Notes under the pieces: model-generated
What the model was told of the DNA's origin: nothing
Seen by the model: only the letters and a program-made list of their open reading frames with translations
Database searches by the model: none
Shown: in pieces, positions 43,262 to 52,478 of the stretch
Layout of the letters: each line of letters begins with the position of its first letter
Position numbering within the stretch: position 1 is the first letter of the stretch
Position numbers and translations under genes: made by a program
From: Rhodoglobus sp.
Lineage (GTDB): Bacteria; Actinomycetota; Actinomycetes; Actinomycetales; Microbacteriaceae
Direction of reading: 5' to 3'
DNA: 64,000 nucleotides
NCBI GenBank assembly: GCA_025464445.1
Contig: JAODLY010000021.1
Location: 1 to 64,000 of the forward strand

Positions 43262-45123
43262 CAATGGCAGAAGAGCCGAGCTGGGAAGACATCTTCAACC
43301 CCAACCCGACTCCGCGCGAAGCCGCGGCGCCAGAGCCCGCGCCACTTGTCGAGCCGCCGCAGAGCCCTCAACCGGCCCGGCCCTTGCAGGCACCGCCGGC
43401 CCAACGGTTCGCCCAGCCGCCCGCCGCCCAGCCGGCCCCGCGCGCCGAGCCGCCCGAAGAGGAGGACCCATTCGCGGCCCTGTTCGGCACCGCCCAGCCG
43501 ACACGGCCTGAGGCACCCACTACGCCTGTGGCGCCTGTGGCTCCCGCTGAGCCCTACCCGCCGACCCAGGCGTACCCGCCCGCCCGTGCGCTACCGGAAT
43601 ATCCGCCGACCCGGGCATACCCGTCGCAGGCAGAGGCCGCCCAGGCACAGCCCGCAGCTCAGGAACCGACGGTTGACGATCCGTTCGCGGGGTTCTTCGG
43701 CACAACGCAACCCGCGGCCGTCGCTCCCGCGGCGGCGGGTCCCGCGCCCGCTCCGCACGAGTACACCCCTGAGAAGCCGTTTCCCACGACGGCAACCGCA
43801 CGATTCACTCCCCGCGAGGAGGATGACCCGTTCGCGGCGCTGTTCGGCGCGACGGCTCCCACTGCGCCCGAGTCGGCGACACGCCAGGCATCGGTCGGCA
43901 CGGCAGCTCCGCTGAGCCGCCGCGAACTGCGCGAGGCCGAGGGCGGGCGTCGCTCCGCCGACCTGGACACCGACGGCGGTGGCGGCGGCTCGAGTTCAGG
44001 AGGCCGCGGCAACGGCGATGGCCCCGGCAAGCCGAAGAAGCGGCGCAGGCTGCTCTGGCTCAAGATCACGTTGCCGATAGTGCTCGTACTTGGCGCCGTG
44101 GGTGGAGTCGGCGCGTACGGGTGGTTCAACTACAACACCCAGGTGCGCGCGTTGTTGGGCATCCCGCTGCCCGTCGACTACAACGGCAACGGCAACGGCA
44201 AAGAAGTGGTCATCACCATCAAGAGCGGTGACATCGGCTCGGATATCGCCCACACGCTGCACGACAAGGGTGTCACGCTGACCTTCGACGCCTTCTACAA
44301 CCTGCTGTTGACCCAGAAGACGGAGCCCAACTTCCAGCCCGGCAACTTCGCGCTGCAAGAACACATGAGCGCGAAGGCGGCGCTCACGGCACTGCTCGAC
44401 CCGGCGAACAAAGTCACCGACAAGTTGCTCATCACCGAGGGGACAACCCTGCCGGATGCGCTGCAGACCATCGCGGACACGACAGGGATCGCCCTCGCCG
44501 ACCTGCAGGCGGCATCCACCGACCTCGCTGCTTTGGGCTTGCCCGCGACCGAACACGGCCTTGAGGGTTGGATATTCCCCGCGACCTACCAGCTCGATGG
44601 GGGGCAGACGGCCCACGACGTGCTGCAACTGCTCGTCACCACGATGATCGAGCACCTCGACTCGGCGGGCGTGCCCGTTGACCAGCGGCACAACGTGCTG
44701 ACCCTGGCGTCGATCATCCAGCGCGAATCCGGGCCGAACACCGCCGACTTCTACAAGATCTCCCGGGTGTTCACCAACCGCATGGAGCAGGGGATAAACC
44801 TCGAGTCAGACGCGACCGTCGCCTACGGCACCGGCAACCTCAACACCGTGTACACGACGGATGCCGAGCGCGCCGATGCGACGAACCCGTACAACACCTA
44901 CGCGAACCCCGGCCTGCCGGTCGGGCCGATCGGGCTGCCCGGCGACCTGGCGATTGATGCGGCCCTGCACCCGGTGGACGGTCCGTGGCTGTTCTTCGTG
45001 CCGATCAACCTGCAAACCGGCGAAACGGTGTTCTCGGAAACCGTCGACCAGCACGATGCCGCTGTGCAGCAGTTGCGCGATTGGTGCGCAGCGAGCCCCG
45101 AAAACGGCTCATACTGCCAGTGA
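43258..45123 (+). CDS. mltG: Endolytic murein transglycosylase MltG with repetitive cytoplasmic tail
   Basis: YceG/MltG family of 621 residues, cutting nascent peptidoglycan strands. The catalytic Glu490 is in LASIIQRESG. One membrane helix lies at about 264-290. The cytoplasmic N-terminus of some 260 residues is proline/alanine-rich with three copies of DPFAxxFG (70-77, 141-148, 190-197) and a related EDIFNPNP near the start, far longer than in E. coli. GTG 43258 overlaps ruvX by four bases; ATG 43264 is an alternative. Linked by GTGA to aroE. Confidence 0.93.
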   Translation: MTMAEEPSWEDIFNPNPTPREAAAPEPAPLVEPPQSPQPARPLQAPPAQRFAQPPAAQPAPRAEPPEEEDPFAALFGTAQPTRPEAPTTPVAPVAPAEPYPPTQAYPPARALPEYPPTRAYPSQAEAAQAQPAAQEPTVDDPFAGFFGTTQPAAVAPAAAGPAPAPHEYTPEKPFPTTATARFTPREEDDPFAALFGATAPTAPESATRQASVGTAAPLSRRELREAEGGRRSADLDTDGGGGGSSSGGRGNGDGPGKPKKRRRLLWLKITLPIVLVLGAVGGVGAYGWFNYNTQVRALLGIPLPVDYNGNGNGKEVVITIKSGDIGSDIAHTLHDKGVTLTFDAFYNLLLTQKTEPNFQPGNFALQEHMSAKAALTALLDPANKVTDKLLITEGTTLPDALQTIADTTGIALADLQAASTDLAALGLPATEHGLEGWIFPATYQLDGGQTAHDVLQLLVTTMIEHLDSAGVPVDQRHNVLTLASIIQRESGPNTADFYKISRVFTNRMEQGINLESDATVAYGTGNLNTVYTTDAERADATNPYNTYANPGLPVGPIGLPGDLAIDAALHPVDGPWLFFVPINLQTGETVFSETVDQHDAAVQQLRDWCAASPENGSYCQ

Positions 45124-45962
45124 TCTCGCCCGCGCGCACGCAACTGGCAGTGCTCGGGCATCCGATAGCGCACTCGAAGTCCCCGGCGATCCACCGCGCG
45201 GCCTATGCCGTGCTCGGGCTCGACTGGAGCTATGAGGCAGCGGATGTCGCGGGCGACGGCCTCGCGGACTACCTCGCGTCCCGCGGCGCGGGCTGGCGCG
45301 GCCTCTCGCTCACGATGCCGCTCAAGCGCGACATCCTGCCGCTGCTCGCCAGCCGGGACGGCCTCGTCGACGTCGTCGGCGGCGCGAACACCGTGCTGCT
45401 GACCGATGACGGTCCGCGGGGGTTCAACACCGACGTGCAGGGGGTCGTCTCATCGTTCGCCGGCGTGGGCGTGGAGAGCCTGGATTACGTGCACCTGCTG
45501 GGAGCCGGGGCGACGGCGGCATCCGTGCTCGTGGCGGTCGCAGGCATGGGGGCCAGCAGGGTGCTCGTCTCCGCGCGGAGCCCGGAGGCAGCCGAATACC
45601 TGGTGGGAATGGGCGCGGCTCTCGGGGTCACTGTCGTGGTGCGGGCCTGGGGCGTGCGGGACGGGTCGCTCGTCGCCCCAGACGCGATAGTCAGCACGGT
45701 GCCGGGTGGCCAGAACGACCTCGTCTTCGCCGAGCCGATCCGGCAGCACTCCGTGCTCTTCGATGTCGCGTACGACCCGTGGCCGAGCGAACTCGCGAAG
45801 GCGTGGCGGGATGCCCGTGGCACTGTCATCTCCGGGATCGACCTGCTCATCAACCAGGCTGTGGGCCAGATCCGGATTTTCCTGACCGGCGACCAGCACG
45901 AGAGCCTGCCGGACGAGAGCGCGGTGGTGGCCGCGATGCGTGCGGCCGTCTGGAATGATTAG
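45120..45962 (+). CDS. aroE: Shikimate dehydrogenase
   Basis: Protein of 280 residues reducing 3-dehydroshikimate to shikimate with NADPH. The substrate site is SKSPAIH (19-25), Lys69 in LTMPLKRD and Asp105 in FNTDVQG. The nucleotide site is HLLGAGATAASV. GTG 45120 overlaps mltG by four bases; the longer frame from 44985 is rejected. Three bases separate it from aroC. Confidence 0.94.
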   Translation: MISPARTQLAVLGHPIAHSKSPAIHRAAYAVLGLDWSYEAADVAGDGLADYLASRGAGWRGLSLTMPLKRDILPLLASRDGLVDVVGGANTVLLTDDGPRGFNTDVQGVVSSFAGVGVESLDYVHLLGAGATAASVLVAVAGMGASRVLVSARSPEAAEYLVGMGAALGVTVVVRAWGVRDGSLVAPDAIVSTVPGGQNDLVFAEPIRQHSVLFDVAYDPWPSELAKAWRDARGTVISGIDLLINQAVGQIRIFLTGDQHESLPDESAVVAAMRAAVWND

Positions 45963-45965
45963 GCC

Positions 45966-47171
45966 ATGCTTCGTTGGTTGACCGCGGGTGAGTCGCACGG
46001 CCCAGAGCTCGTGGCGATCCTCGAGGGCCTGCCCGCCGGGGTGCCGATCTCCCCCGAGGAGATTCAGGCAGACATGCACAGGCGCTCGCTCGGCTACGGC
46101 CGCGGTGCGCGCATGAAATTCGAGCAGGACGAGCTCGCCATCAGCGGCGGCGTGCGCTTCGGCCTCACGATGGGCAGCCCGATCGCGCTGCGCATCGGCA
46201 ACACCGAATGGCCGCGCTGGGTTGATGTCATGAGCCCGGTGCCCGTCGACCCATCGACGTTGCCAGCCGGCCGTGGTGCCGCCCTTACCCGGCCACGTCC
46301 CGGGCATGCCGACCTCGTGGGCATGCAGAAGTACGACTTTCCCGAGGCGCGCAACGTGCTGGAGCGGGCATCGGCGAGGGAGACCGCGGCGCGCGTCGCC
46401 CTCGGTGCGGTGGCGCGCGCGTTTCTCGCCGGGCTCGGCATCCGGCTGCTCAGCCACACGCTGGCCATCGGCACGGTGCGGGTACCCGAGGGTTCGCCGC
46501 TGCCGGGGCCCGACGACGTGGGCGCCCTCGACGCGGACCTGTTGCGCTGCTTCGACCCCGCGACATCCGCGGCGATGGTCGCAGAGGTGGACAAGGCGCA
46601 CGACGATGGTGACACCCTTGGCGGCGTCGTCGAGGTGCTCGCCTACGGCGTTCCGCCCGGGCTGGGCTCATACACGCACTGGGATCGGCGCCTCGATTCG
46701 CAGCTCGCCGCCGCGCTCATGGGTATCCAGGCGATCAAGGGTGTCGGGATCGGCGACGGTTTCGCCACCGCCGCGCGCCGCGGCTCACAGGCCCACGACG
46801 AGCTCGTCATCGGCGAGGACGGCATCACCCGCCTCACCGATCGCGCCGGCGGCACAGAGGGCGGCATGTCCACGGGAACGCTCCTGCGCGTCAGCGCCGC
46901 GATGAAACCCATTTCGACGGTTCCGCATGCTCTGCGGACGGTGGACGTCGCGACCGGCCAGGCCGCTGAGGCCCACCACCAGCGCTCCGACGTGTGCGCG
47001 GTGCCAGCGGCCGGAGTCGTGGCTGAGGCAATGGTCGCGCTCGTGCTCGCCAACTCCGTGCTCGAGAAGTTCGGCGGCGACTCCCTCGGCGAGACGAAGC
47101 GCAACCTCGACGCCTATCTCGCGGCGATCCCAGAGTCGCTGGCCACGGCACCCTCATCGCACAGTGAGTGA
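45966..47171 (+). CDS. aroC: Chorismate synthase
   Basis: Protein of 401 residues, the FMN-dependent last step to chorismate. Signatures: [57 protein letters not shown] and [10 protein letters not shown]. It ends with an eight-base overlap into aroK. Confidence 0.97.
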   Translation: MLRWLTAGESHGPELVAILEGLPAGVPISPEEIQADMHRRSLGYGRGARMKFEQDELAISGGVRFGLTMGSPIALRIGNTEWPRWVDVMSPVPVDPSTLPAGRGAALTRPRPGHADLVGMQKYDFPEARNVLERASARETAARVALGAVARAFLAGLGIRLLSHTLAIGTVRVPEGSPLPGPDDVGALDADLLRCFDPATSAAMVAEVDKAHDDGDTLGGVVEVLAYGVPPGLGSYTHWDRRLDSQLAAALMGIQAIKGVGIGDGFATAARRGSQAHDELVIGEDGITRLTDRAGGTEGGMSTGTLLRVSAAMKPISTVPHALRTVDVATGQAAEAHHQRSDVCAVPAAGVVAEAMVALVLANSVLEKFGGDSLGETKRNLDAYLAAIPESLATAPSSHSE

Positions 47172-47667
47172 GGGCGGCGCGGTCGTCGTGCTGATCGGGG
47201 CCCCCGGTTCCGGCAAGACGCGCACGGGCAAACGGCTTGCGCGGCTGCTGCGTGTGCCGTTCGTCGACACGGACAAGCGCATCGTGGCGGCCCACGGTGC
47301 GATCGCCGACATCTTCGCCGCCCACGGCGAGCCGCACTTCCGCGAACTCGAGCGCGCCGAGGTGGTCGCGGCCCTCGCCGAGCGCGCCGTCGTGACCCTG
47401 GGCGGGGGAGCGGTGCTGGATGCCGCGACCCAGGCCGACCTCGCCGGGCGCAGGGTGGTGCAGCTCACCGTCGCTCCCGCCGCTGTCGAATCGCGGATCG
47501 CGGGCGGCAAGCGGCCCCTGCTCAAGGACGGTATCGGCGCCTGGACGGCTCTTGTCGCCGCCAGGCAGCCGATCTACGACAGGCTGTCGCAGCTGTCCAT
47601 CGACACGTCGCGACAGCCGCTGGACCGCGTCGCGCGGCAGATCGCCGACTGGCTGGAGGAACAGTGA
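47164..47667 (+). CDS. aroK: Shikimate kinase
   Basis: P-loop kinase of 167 residues phosphorylating shikimate. Walker [13 protein letters not shown] starts at residue 12, with FVDTDKRIV binding shikimate and LGGGAVLD the substrate arm. GTG 47164 lies inside the end of aroC. GTGA overlap leads to aroB. Confidence 0.95.
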   Translation: MSEGGAVVVLIGAPGSGKTRTGKRLARLLRVPFVDTDKRIVAAHGAIADIFAAHGEPHFRELERAEVVAALAERAVVTLGGGAVLDAATQADLAGRRVVQLTVAPAAVESRIAGGKRPLLKDGIGAWTALVAARQPIYDRLSQLSIDTSRQPLDRVARQIADWLEEQ

Positions 47668-48740
47668 CCGAGACGACGATCATCCCGGTGGGCGCGTTCG
47701 ACCCGTACCCGGTCTACATAGGCAGGGGTCTGCTCGCGACACTTGCCGATCAGCTCGGCCCCAGGGTGGCGAAGGTGCTCGTGGTGCACCCACCGACTCT
47801 CGGCGCGAAGGCCAACGCATTGCGCGACAGCCTTTCGGATCGCTACGAGGTGCTGCTCGCGGAGGTTCCCGACGCTGAAGACGCCAAACGCGTCGAGGTC
47901 GCGGCATTCTGCTGGCAGATCATGGGCCAGACCGACTTCACCCGGACGGACGCCGTCATCGGGTTCGGCGGAGGAGCGACCACCGACCTCGCGGGTTTCG
48001 TCGCCGCGACCTGGTTGCGCGGTGTGCGACTCGTGCAGGTACCGACAAGCGTCGCGGGAATGGTCGACGCGGCCGTGGGCGGCAAGACGGGAATCAACAC
48101 CAATGAGGGCAAGAACCTCGTCGGCTCGTTCTACGCCCCCGCCGCCGTCGTCGCGGATCTCGATGTGCTCGACACGCTCCCGCGGAACGAGATCCTCGCC
48201 GGGTTCGCGGAGATCGTGAAATGCGGTTTCATCGGCGAGCCCGAGATTCTCGACATCATCGAGGCCGACGTGGATCGCGCGACAAACCCGCACAGCGACG
48301 AATTCCGGCGAGTGGTCGAACTGTCGATCGCCTTGAAGGCGCGGGTCGTGACGGAGGACTTCAAGGAGTCCGGCTTGCGGGAGATCCTCAACTACGGCCA
48401 CACCCTTGGCCACGCGATCGAGCACGCCGAGCGCTACCGCTGGCGTCACGGCGCGGCGGTGTCGGTCGGGATGGTGTTCGCGGCGGAGCTGGGACGCATC
48501 GCCGGCTCGCTGCCGGATGCCGTTGTCGACCGGCACCGGGCGATCCTCTCGTCGTTGACGCTGCCGATCGACTACCCGCTCGGCCGCTGGAGCACACTCC
48601 TGGCGACGATGCAGCGTGACAAGAAGGCCAGGGCCGGGATGATGCGCTTCATCGTGCTCGACGACGTGGGCAAGCCCACAGTGCTCGCCGGCCCCGAGGA
48701 GGCGCTGCTTTTCGCCGCGTACCAGGAGGTCGGGGTATGA
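47664..48740 (+). CDS. aroB: 3-dehydroquinate synthase
   Basis: Protein of 358 residues converting DAHP to 3-dehydroquinate with NAD and a metal. Signatures: VIGFGGGATTDLAGFVAATWLRG, VPTSVAGMVDAAVGGKTGIN and the metal site in NYGHTLGHAIEHAE. GTG start in a four-base overlap with aroK. Confidence 0.97.
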   Translation: MTETTIIPVGAFDPYPVYIGRGLLATLADQLGPRVAKVLVVHPPTLGAKANALRDSLSDRYEVLLAEVPDAEDAKRVEVAAFCWQIMGQTDFTRTDAVIGFGGGATTDLAGFVAATWLRGVRLVQVPTSVAGMVDAAVGGKTGINTNEGKNLVGSFYAPAAVVADLDVLDTLPRNEILAGFAEIVKCGFIGEPEILDIIEADVDRATNPHSDEFRRVVELSIALKARVVTEDFKESGLREILNYGHTLGHAIEHAERYRWRHGAAVSVGMVFAAELGRIAGSLPDAVVDRHRAILSSLTLPIDYPLGRWSTLLATMQRDKKARAGMMRFIVLDDVGKPTVLAGPEEALLFAAYQEVGV

Positions 48741-49375
48741 CCATCGGCTCCGCCCTGCTGTCGTTCGCCCTGCTGGCAGGGCTGCTCACCATCCTCCCCG
48801 GCCTGGACACCGCGCTGGTACTGCGCTCCGCCCTGACCCAGTCGCGGCGGCACGCGTACTCCACGGCGCTCGGGATCATGAGCGGCACGTTCGCGTGGGG
48901 TGCGGCGGCGGCAGTCGGCGCAGCGGCCCTGCTCGCCGCATCCGAGCTCGCGTTCACCATCCTGAAGGTCGTCGGCGCGGCCTACCTCGTGTACCTCGGC
49001 GTCGCCATGATCGTGGCGTCGTTCCGCAAACACCCCCAGGTCGATGTCGAGGCCACCGCGAAACCCGTCGGGTCGCTGTGGGCCGCATACGGCCGCGGCG
49101 CGCTCACGAACCTGCTGAACCCCAAGGTCGGCGTGTTCTACATCGCGCTCATCCCGCAGTTCATCCCGCCGGGCGTGATGCCTCTCGCGATGGGACTCCT
49201 CCTCGCCCTCGTGCACGTCGTCGAGTCGCTCGTCTGGTTCTCCGCGATCATCCTCGCCACCCAATTCGCGCGCCGCTGGCTGCAGTCACCCCGGGTGTCC
49301 CGCTGGATCGACCGGGTCACCGGGGGAGTCGTCGTCGGCTTCGGGGCGGTGCTCGCGCTCGAATCCGCGCCGTAA
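48737..49375 (+). CDS. LysE/RhtB family amino acid exporter
   Basis: Membrane protein of 212 residues with about six helices. The LysE pattern is [18 protein letters not shown] near the N-terminus, [20 protein letters not shown], and [20 protein letters not shown] overlaps the aroB stop by four bases, placing an exporter inside the shikimate operon. The substrate cannot be read; export of an aromatic amino acid would fit the context. Confidence 0.88.
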   Translation: MTIGSALLSFALLAGLLTILPGLDTALVLRSALTQSRRHAYSTALGIMSGTFAWGAAAAVGAAALLAASELAFTILKVVGAAYLVYLGVAMIVASFRKHPQVDVEATAKPVGSLWAAYGRGALTNLLNPKVGVFYIALIPQFIPPGVMPLAMGLLLALVHVVESLVWFSAIILATQFARRWLQSPRVSRWIDRVTGGVVVGFGAVLALESAP

Positions 49376-49424
49376 GACCGCTCCGGCGGTGCTCCGACGC
49401 GACGCGGTCGACGATGTGCGCCGA

Positions 49425-49430
49425 TACACT
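49425..49430 (+). promoter_or_regulatory. -10 box of leaderless aroQ transcript
   Basis: TACACT, six bases before GTG 49437, no Shine-Dalgarno. Confidence 0.5.
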
Positions 49431-49436
49431 CGATCC

Positions 49437-49874
49437 GTGACCACCGTCCTCGTTCTGAATGGCCCGAACCTCGGGCGACTCGGCGCCCGCGAGCCGGACA
49501 TCTACGGCAGCGGCACGCTCGACGACCTGCGAGCGAAGCTCGAGGGCGAGGCATCCGGGCTTCAGATCGACCTGCGCCAGACCGACAGCGAGGCCGAGCT
49601 GATCGGCTGGCTGCATGAAGCTGTCGACCTGCGGCTGTCCGTCATCCTGAATCCCGCGGCATTCACGCACTACTCATACGCGCTCAGCGATGCGGCAAAG
49701 CTCGTGACGGCGGCGGGGCTGATCCTCGTCGAAGTGCACCTGAGCAACCCGCACGCGCGGGAGGAGTTCCGGCACACGAGTGTCATCTCGTCGGTCGCTA
49801 CCGGGGTCATCGCGGGCTTCGGGTTCGACTCGTACTCGCTCGCGCTCGACCTCGTGCAGCGCCGGCTGGGCTGA
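49437..49874 (+). CDS. aroQ: Type II 3-dehydroquinate dehydratase
   Basis: Dodecameric-type dehydratase of 145 residues. Signatures: [19 protein letters not shown] (with the catalytic Tyr in the lid), [12 protein letters not shown], and [16 protein letters not shown] (catalytic His). GTG 49437 is set by the -10 six bases upstream. The gene has its own promoter despite the preceding aro operon. Confidence 0.95.
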   Translation: MTTVLVLNGPNLGRLGAREPDIYGSGTLDDLRAKLEGEASGLQIDLRQTDSEAELIGWLHEAVDLRLSVILNPAAFTHYSYALSDAAKLVTAAGLILVEVHLSNPHAREEFRHTSVISSVATGVIAGFGFDSYSLALDLVQRRLG

Positions 49875-49947
49875 GTGCGCGCAGCCTCGGGTAGACTCGA
49901 CCGCTGCCCTGAACAAGCAGCATGGCGAAACGAACGGAAATACACCC

Positions 49948-50511
49948 ATGGCCTCAACCGCTGACATCCGCAACGGCGTCGTCCTCAACATGGACGGATC
50001 GCTCTGGACGGTTATCGACTTCCAGCACGTCAAGCCGGGCAAGGGTGGCGCGTTCGTGCGCACCAAGGTCAAGAACGTCATGACCGGCAAGGTCGTCGAC
50101 CGCACGTTCAACGCCGGCGCCAAAATCGAAACCGAGACCGTCGACCGTGCGGACTTCCAGTACCTGTACAAAGACGGCGACAACTTCGTCTTCATGGACA
50201 AAGGCACCTACGACCAGATCACGCTCTCGCCGGCGAACGTGGGGGATGCCGCGAACTTCATGCTCGAGAACCAGGACGTGACAATCGCGCTCCACAACGG
50301 CGACCCGCTGTACGTGGAGCTGCCCGCTTCGGTCATCCTCGAGATCACCTACACCGAGCCGGGACTGCAGGGCGACCGCTCGACGGGCGGCACGAAGCCC
50401 GCGACAGTCGAGACCGGCTACCAGATCCAGGTGCCGCTGTTCCTCGAGCAGGGCACCAAGGTCAAGGTCGACACTCGCGACGGCAGCTACCTCGGCCGCG
50501 TTAGCGACTAG
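49948..50511 (+). CDS. efp: Elongation factor P
   Basis: EF-P of 187 residues, relieving ribosome stalling at proline runs. Three beta-barrel domains; the loop tip lysine is Lys32 in [10 protein letters not shown]. The signature near the C-terminus is [24 protein letters not shown] 49948 is chosen for the family N-terminus. Its TAG shares a base with the nusB GTG. Confidence 0.96.
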   Translation: MASTADIRNGVVLNMDGSLWTVIDFQHVKPGKGGAFVRTKVKNVMTGKVVDRTFNAGAKIETETVDRADFQYLYKDGDNFVFMDKGTYDQITLSPANVGDAANFMLENQDVTIALHNGDPLYVELPASVILEITYTEPGLQGDRSTGGTKPATVETGYQIQVPLFLEQGTKVKVDTRDGSYLGRVSD

Positions 50512-50924
50512 TGGGCGCCCGCACCAAGTCCCGCAAGCGCGCGCTCGACATCCTGTATGGCGCCGATGTGCGCGAGGAGTCGATAAATTCAGCCCTCGCG
50601 GCGGAACAAAACCGCAACGACGCCGACCCTAAACGTGCCAACTCCTGGGGCTACGCCCGCGACATCGTGATCGGCATCACCGAGCACGGCGACGAGATCG
50701 ACGAACTCATCGAGACCTACTCGCAGGGCTGGACAATCGCCAGGATGCCGGCAATAGACCGCGCGCTGCTGCGGATCGGGCTGTGGGAGATCCTGTTCAA
50801 CGACGAGGTGCCCGACGCCGTGGCGATCTCGGAGGCGGTGGAGTCCGCCCGTATCCATAGCACCGAGGATTCGGCGGGCTTCGTCAACGGGCTGCTCGGG
50901 CGCATCGCTGCGAGCCGCAGCTAG
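50511..50924 (+). CDS. nusB: Transcription antitermination factor NusB
   Basis: NusB of 137 residues, which binds boxA RNA with S10 during rRNA transcription. Signatures: ARTKSRKRALDILYGAD, IDRALLRIGLWEIL, AISEAVESARIHSTEDSAGFVNGLLG. GTG start overlapping efp by one base. Confidence 0.95.
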   Translation: MGARTKSRKRALDILYGADVREESINSALAAEQNRNDADPKRANSWGYARDIVIGITEHGDEIDELIETYSQGWTIARMPAIDRALLRIGLWEILFNDEVPDAVAISEAVESARIHSTEDSAGFVNGLLGRIAASRS

Positions 50925-50948
50925 ACGAGCGCAGGGCGGCAAGCCGGG

Positions 50949-50995
50949 TATAGTTGCCCCAACAGATTTCCTTTAAGTTCCGTCCAGAGAGGCGG
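50949..50995 (+). promoter_or_regulatory. Promoter and PyrR-binding hairpin of the pyrimidine operon
   Basis: TATAGT (50949-50954) is the likely -10. In the leader, 50980-50995 folds into a bulged hairpin: CCG and CC pair with GG and CGG, with one unpaired T and an AGAGA loop. GTCCAGAGAGGC matches the PyrR target GUCCNGNGAGGY. It ends five bases before the GGAGG of pyrR, so UMP-bound PyrR would block translation. Confidence 0.75.
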
Positions 50996-51009
50996 GGAAG
51001 GAGGTAAGG

Positions 51010-51537
51010 ATGACTGCACGCACCGTCTTGCAGCAGGCTGACATCGCACGGGCGTTGACTCGGATCTCCCACGAGATCCTCGAGTCCAACCGTGGCAGTT
51101 CTGGTCTCGTGCTTCTCGGCATCCCCACCCGCGGCGTGCTGCTCGCACAGCGGATCGGCGCGATCCTCGACTCCATCGAGCCGGGCGCAGGCACTGTGGG
51201 CGCCCTCGACGTCACGATGTACAGGGACGACCTCGCGAAGAACCCGACGCGCGCCCCCAACCCCACGGATATCCCGGCGGATGGCATCGACGGCAAGACG
51301 GTGATCCTCGTGGACGATGTGCTCTACTCCGGCCGCACAATCCGGGGGGCGCTCGACGCACTGAGCGACATCGGTCGACCCCGAGCAGTGCGCCTCGCTG
51401 TGCTGGTCGACCGCGGGCATCGCGAGCTTCCGATCCGGGCGGACTTCGTGGGCAAGAACCTGCCGACATCGGTCGAGGAGCGAATCTTCGTGCGACTCCT
51501 CGAGACCGACGGCATCGATGAGGTGGCGATCGAATGA
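51010..51537 (+). CDS. pyrR: PyrR bifunctional regulator / uracil phosphoribosyltransferase
   Basis: PyrR of 175 residues. The PRPP-binding motif is [30 protein letters not shown] and [12 protein letters not shown]-type segments precede it. It binds pyr mRNA when UMP is high. GGAAGGAGG precedes ATG 51010, and the PyrR hairpin lies just upstream, so it regulates its own operon. ATGA overlap with pyrB. Confidence 0.95.
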   Translation: MTARTVLQQADIARALTRISHEILESNRGSSGLVLLGIPTRGVLLAQRIGAILDSIEPGAGTVGALDVTMYRDDLAKNPTRAPNPTDIPADGIDGKTVILVDDVLYSGRTIRGALDALSDIGRPRAVRLAVLVDRGHRELPIRADFVGKNLPTSVEERIFVRLLETDGIDEVAIE

Positions 51538-52478
51538 GGCACCTGCTCTCCACGAAAGACGTCACGCGCGATGAGGCGATCGCCCTGCTCGATATCGCGG
51601 AAGACATGGCGGATGTCGCGAACCGCGAGGTCAAGAAGCTCCCGACCCTGCGCGGCAAAACCGTCGTCAACCTGTTCTTCGAGGACTCCACTCGCACCCG
51701 GGTGTCGTTCGAGGTCGCGGCCAAGCGCCTGAGCGCCGACGTCATCAACTTCAGCGCGAAAGGCTCGAGCATCTCGAAGGGCGAGAGCCTCAAAGACACG
51801 GCGCAAACGCTCGCCGCGATGGGCGCGGATGCCGTGGTCATCCGGCATTCGGCGTCCGGTGCCCCGCGGGTGCTCGCGGACTCCGGCTGGATCGACGCCG
51901 GCATCGTCAATGCGGGCGACGGCACGCACGAGCATCCCACCCAGGCGTTGCTCGATGCGTTCACGATCCGCCGACGGTTGCATGGGTCGGGCGCGCGCGG
52001 CAAGGCGCTCGATGGGGTGACGGTCACCCTCGTCGGCGATATCCTGCACTCCAGGGTCGCGCGCTCGAACATCTGGCTGCTCACGACGCTCGGTGCCGCG
52101 GTGTCGTTGGTCGCTCCCGCGACCTTGCTGCCGGTGAGCACAACCGGGTGGCCGGTCTCGGTGAGCTACGACCTCGACGCCGCGATCGACTCCGGGCCGG
52201 ATGTCGTGATGATGCTTCGGATCCAGGCCGAGCGGATGAATGCCGCGTTCTTCCCCAACGCCCGGGAGTACAGCCGCCAGTGGGGCCTCGACGACGAACG
52301 GGTGGCCCGCCTGCCTGCGGCTAGCATTGTCATGCACCCCGGGCCGATGAATCGTGGCCTCGAGATCTCCGCGAACGCCGCCGACTCCGCCCAGTCGACA
52401 GTGCTCGAGCAGGTCGCCAACGGGGTATCGATAAGGATGGCCGTGCTCTACCAGTTGCTCAGTGGAAGTGCCGCATGA
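51534..52478 (+). CDS. pyrB: Aspartate carbamoyltransferase catalytic subunit
   Basis: ATCase of 314 residues, first committed step of pyrimidine synthesis. Carbamoyl phosphate site [13 protein letters not shown]; later [12 protein letters not shown] and MHPGPMNRG. No PyrI partner gene is present, normal for Actinobacteria. Four-base overlaps with pyrR and pyrC. Confidence 0.97.
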   Translation: MRHLLSTKDVTRDEAIALLDIAEDMADVANREVKKLPTLRGKTVVNLFFEDSTRTRVSFEVAAKRLSADVINFSAKGSSISKGESLKDTAQTLAAMGADAVVIRHSASGAPRVLADSGWIDAGIVNAGDGTHEHPTQALLDAFTIRRRLHGSGARGKALDGVTVTLVGDILHSRVARSNIWLLTTLGAAVSLVAPATLLPVSTTGWPVSVSYDLDAAIDSGPDVVMMLRIQAERMNAAFFPNAREYSRQWGLDDERVARLPAASIVMHPGPMNRGLEISANAADSAQSTVLEQVANGVSIRMAVLYQLLSGSAA

